NCBI GenBank assembly: GCA_016880395.1
Contig: JAEHDN010000153.1
Location: 1-13,899 of the forward strand
Origin: Candidatus Eiseniibacteriota bacterium
GTDB lineage: Bacteria; Eisenbacteria; RBG-16-71-46; SZUA-252
Length of the DNA stretch: 13,899 nt
Direction of reading: 5' to 3'
Part shown: positions 12,242 through 13,899 of the stretch, one piece after another
How the letters are laid out: every line of letters begins with the position of its first letter
Numbering within the stretch: the first letter of the stretch is position 1
Position numbers and translations under genes: made by a program
Notes under the pieces: generated by a model
Told to the model about the DNA's origin: nothing
Seen by the model: only the letters and a program-made list of their open reading frames with translations
Database searches by the model: none

Positions 12242-13014
12242 TTCGCGCTGCCCTCCAGCTCGTGGATCCTGCGCTCGGCGTTTCGGTTCTTCGGATCGAG
12301 CTCGAGTGCCTTCTGGAAGGCATGCACGGCCTGATCCTTCTGTCCGGCGGCAGCGTACGCTTCGGCGAGCCCTTCCTCGGCGCGGGACGACGTCGGATTT
12401 GTCTCCACGTTGAGCTTCATGATGCGGATCGCGTCGTCGTTCTTTCCCTTCCCGGAGAGATTCATACCCAGCTCCATCAGGGATCCGTCCCCGAAGTCAT
12501 AGGCATTTCGTCCATAGAAGCGCGTCCGTAGATTCTGATAGGCAGCCATCGTGCTGTCGATGCCCGAAGTTTCGTACGTCCACCCCAGCTCCTCGACGAG
12601 CGTCGCCGGAACCGGCCGCCCGTGATGGCAGGTCTGGCATCCCATGGCCACCCGGTGGGTCCCCTGCAGGTGCATCTTCTTCAGGTCGCCCTGCACGTCC
12701 CCCGCCATCCGCATCATGTCCCGCGCGATGACCTTCTTCGGGTTCTTGTCCGAGGGAAAATCGAAGCTCGAGAGCGGCTTTCCCTCTTCGCCCACATGGC
12801 AGTAGGGGCATCGGACGCCCAGCGACCGGGTGAACACCATCATCGTCTCGCGCAGTTTCTCCTTCGGCGTGTCGCTCGGGAGGACCTTCAGGTTCTTCGC
12901 CTTGTCCGGCCAGTCCCAGCCCGGCCCTTGCTGGGCGAGCGCGGCGGCGGGGGCCAGCTGGACCAGGAGCGCCAGAACGACGACGGTGAAACACGACCGA
13001 GCGGTGGACGACAT
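12238..13014 (-). CDS. exported diheme c-type cytochrome (photosynthetic reaction centre cytochrome c-like) with C-terminal TPR
   Basis: The product is 258 residues; ATG 13014 follows AGGAG with 5-nt spacing. A signal peptide covers 1-27 (AALAQ). Two heme-attachment motifs are visible: CPYCH at 69-73 and CQTCH at 126-130. The first is preceded by MMVFTRSLGVR, placing M58 in the family's axial-methionine position; a Met-rich helix (ARDMMRMAGDV, 97-107) plays that part for the second. This arrangement, with N-L-x-VLP and PLSSFDFPSD, matches the small diheme relatives of reaction-centre cytochrome subunits found in many non-photosynthetic bacteria, which carry electrons in the periplasm. Residues about 178-256 form two TPR-like helix pairs (AIRIMKLNVETNP; AVHAFQKALELDP), suggesting protein docking. 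It is coupled to the kelch gene and lies 36 bp behind the exported protein upstream. No photosynthesis genes are seen. Confidence 0.9.
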   Translation of the reverse strand: MSSTARSCFTVVVLALLVQLAPAAALAQQGPGWDWPDKAKNLKVLPSDTPKEKLRETMMVFTRSLGVRCPYCHVGEEGKPLSSFDFPSDKNPKKVIARDMMRMAGDVQGDLKKMHLQGTHRVAMGCQTCHHGRPVPATLVEELGWTYETSGIDSTMAAYQNLRTRFYGRNAYDFGDGSLMELGMNLSGKGKNDDAIRIMKLNVETNPTSSRAEEGLAEAYAAAGQKDQAVHAFQKALELDPKNRNAERRIHELEGSAK

Positions 13015-13050
13015 CGAGACTCCTGTCCGGCTTGGATGGGGATCGCCGCG

Positions 13051-13899
13051 TCAGCGCGCGACGAGGCTCAAGTCCAATAGTTCCTCACGATAATCGCCTG
13101 TCATATGGCCCACAACGTTCCCGTTCTCGTCGGTCACGTCCCCCTCCACGTGGTACTCGAGCGCCAGCTGCCCCGAGCGGCTCATCCAGAAGTGCACTCG
13201 ATCCTTCGGGCCGAACAGCCCGCTGTCGATCCGGATGCGCTGCGACGCGAATCGCCCCGCCGGCAGGGTGACGCTTTCGACGGCCTCGACCTCGGACGAG
13301 AACGGTATGTCCGTGCGGATCTCCCAGGACTGGCCCGGGTGGAGCGGGTAGCGGAGTCGCGTGAGCTCGTTCTCGGCGAGCGTTCGTGCCGGGCGCGTGC
13401 CGAGCCTCCGCGCCGCCGCGTGAATCGCGTCGACGCGCGTCTGGAGCCGATCCCACACAGCCCGATAGGCCGCACGCCGGTTCTCCGGCACGTGGCGCAC
13501 CATGTAATCCCCGACTGAAGCGCGCCCCGCCTGCGTGGCATCTGCGGCGGGAGGCTCGCCCCCGGGGGGAGTCAACAGATCGACGTCCGCTTCGTAGAGT
13601 CCGGAACGGTCCTGCCGGTACCGGACCCAGAGCGTGAGCTCGTCGGGCGCTCCACCATCGACCGTCTCGGTCAGGTCTTGGCGCATGAGCGTATAGGTCC
13701 GGCCGGAGAGATCCTCCGTTCCATCGATCGTGCGCAAGTAGTCGTCGCGCACGGTGAATCCTCCGACCTGAGCACCGGAGGGATCCAGCGTGACGAACCG
13801 CCCCTCCCCGACCACGTGCCAGCGGTTCCCCTGATCGAGCGGGACGTAGAGGTGGCTCGGACCTGCGCCAAGCGTGAGGAGGGACAAGGCGAGCGAGAG
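13051..13899 (-). CDS. exported protein of unknown function, 5' end outside the window
   Basis: The reading frame is open to the right edge, so the true start lies beyond 13899; 282 residues are visible. The first visible residues (LSLALSLLTLGAG) look like the end of a signal-peptide core. The mature start YVPLDQGNRWHV resembles the PL-x-x-GN-x-W opening I associate with secreted beta-rich proteins of FCB-type bacteria. The rest alternates short beta-like segments with a helical Arg/Ala-rich stretch in the middle (about RAAYRAVWDRLQTRVDAIHA), then LHPGQSWEIRT, SVTLPAGRFASQRIRI and VEGDVTDENGNVVGHMTG. No catalytic or metal motif is recognised. It is the upstream visible gene of the unit with the diheme cytochrome and kelch protein, so the three probably serve one envelope process. 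Confidence 0.72.
   Translation of the reverse strand, partial: LSLALSLLTLGAGPSHLYVPLDQGNRWHVVGEGRFVTLDPSGAQVGGFTVRDDYLRTIDGTEDLSGRTYTLMRQDLTETVDGGAPDELTLWVRYRQDRSGLYEADVDLLTPPGGEPPAADATQAGRASVGDYMVRHVPENRRAAYRAVWDRLQTRVDAIHAAARRLGTRPARTLAENELTRLRYPLHPGQSWEIRTDIPFSSEVEAVESVTLPAGRFASQRIRIDSGLFGPKDRVHFWMSRSGQLALEYHVEGDVTDENGNVVGHMTGDYREELLDLSLVAR

Noticed and set aside
11303..12334. Open plus-strand frame of 343 codons opposite the kelch repeats, itself appearing repetitive
   Set aside because: Its repetition is just the reverse complement of the kelch units; no start signal or domain supports it.
12238..13014. Evidence for photosynthesis from the reaction-centre-type cytochrome
   Set aside because: The protein has only two hemes plus a TPR tail, is widespread in non-photosynthetic bacteria, and no reaction-centre or pigment genes accompany it.

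Overview
The window is G+C-rich (about two thirds by eye), densely coded bacterial DNA with no RNA genes, insertion sequences or CRISPR seen. Two protein-sorting styles sit side by side. Two proteins end in PEP-CTERM tails, and two large secreted proteins end in the FlgD-like/type IX-style C-terminal domain common in FCB-group and candidate-phylum bacteria. With the photosynthetic-reaction-centre-type c cytochrome and the kelch propeller, this suggests an uncultured Gram-negative lineage such as Candidatus Eisenbacteria or a relative. That placement is inference, not proof.

Layout. 1-123 (+) is the tail of a peptide-methionine sulfoxide reductase (MsrA). 322-897 and 1125-1532 (+) encode two small secreted PEP-CTERM proteins; the first has a sigma70-like promoter and the second a near-consensus sigma54 promoter. 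1624-3487 (+) is a two-gene unit: a ParB/SbnI-fold protein resembling free-serine kinases, then a fold-type II PLP enzyme of the threonine/serine dehydratase group. 3561-4118 (+) is a small membrane protein with His- and acid-rich motifs. On the minus strand, 6388-4120 holds an unknown exported protein translationally coupled to a secreted glucose/sorbosone-type dehydrogenase. 6635-7108 (+) is a PhnB-like VOC protein followed by a strong hairpin.

7239-9947 (+) is the most remarkable gene: one 902-residue protein made of two tandem tyrosine phenol-lyase/tryptophanase domains. The N-half has lost the PLP lysine and the other residues that bind cofactor and substrate within a subunit. It keeps the residues that, in the known enzymes, reach into the partner subunit's active site. 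The C-half shows the exact reverse. The simplest reading is a covalent pseudo-dimer with one composite active site.

The right end (13899-9944, minus) is a compact operon: an unknown exported protein (truncated by the window edge), a diheme c cytochrome with a TPR tail, and a 12-repeat kelch protein whose ATG overlaps the cytochrome stop. Both convergent gene pairs are packed stop to stop: one base lies between the stop codons near 4119, and the two stops share a CTAG at 9944-9947.
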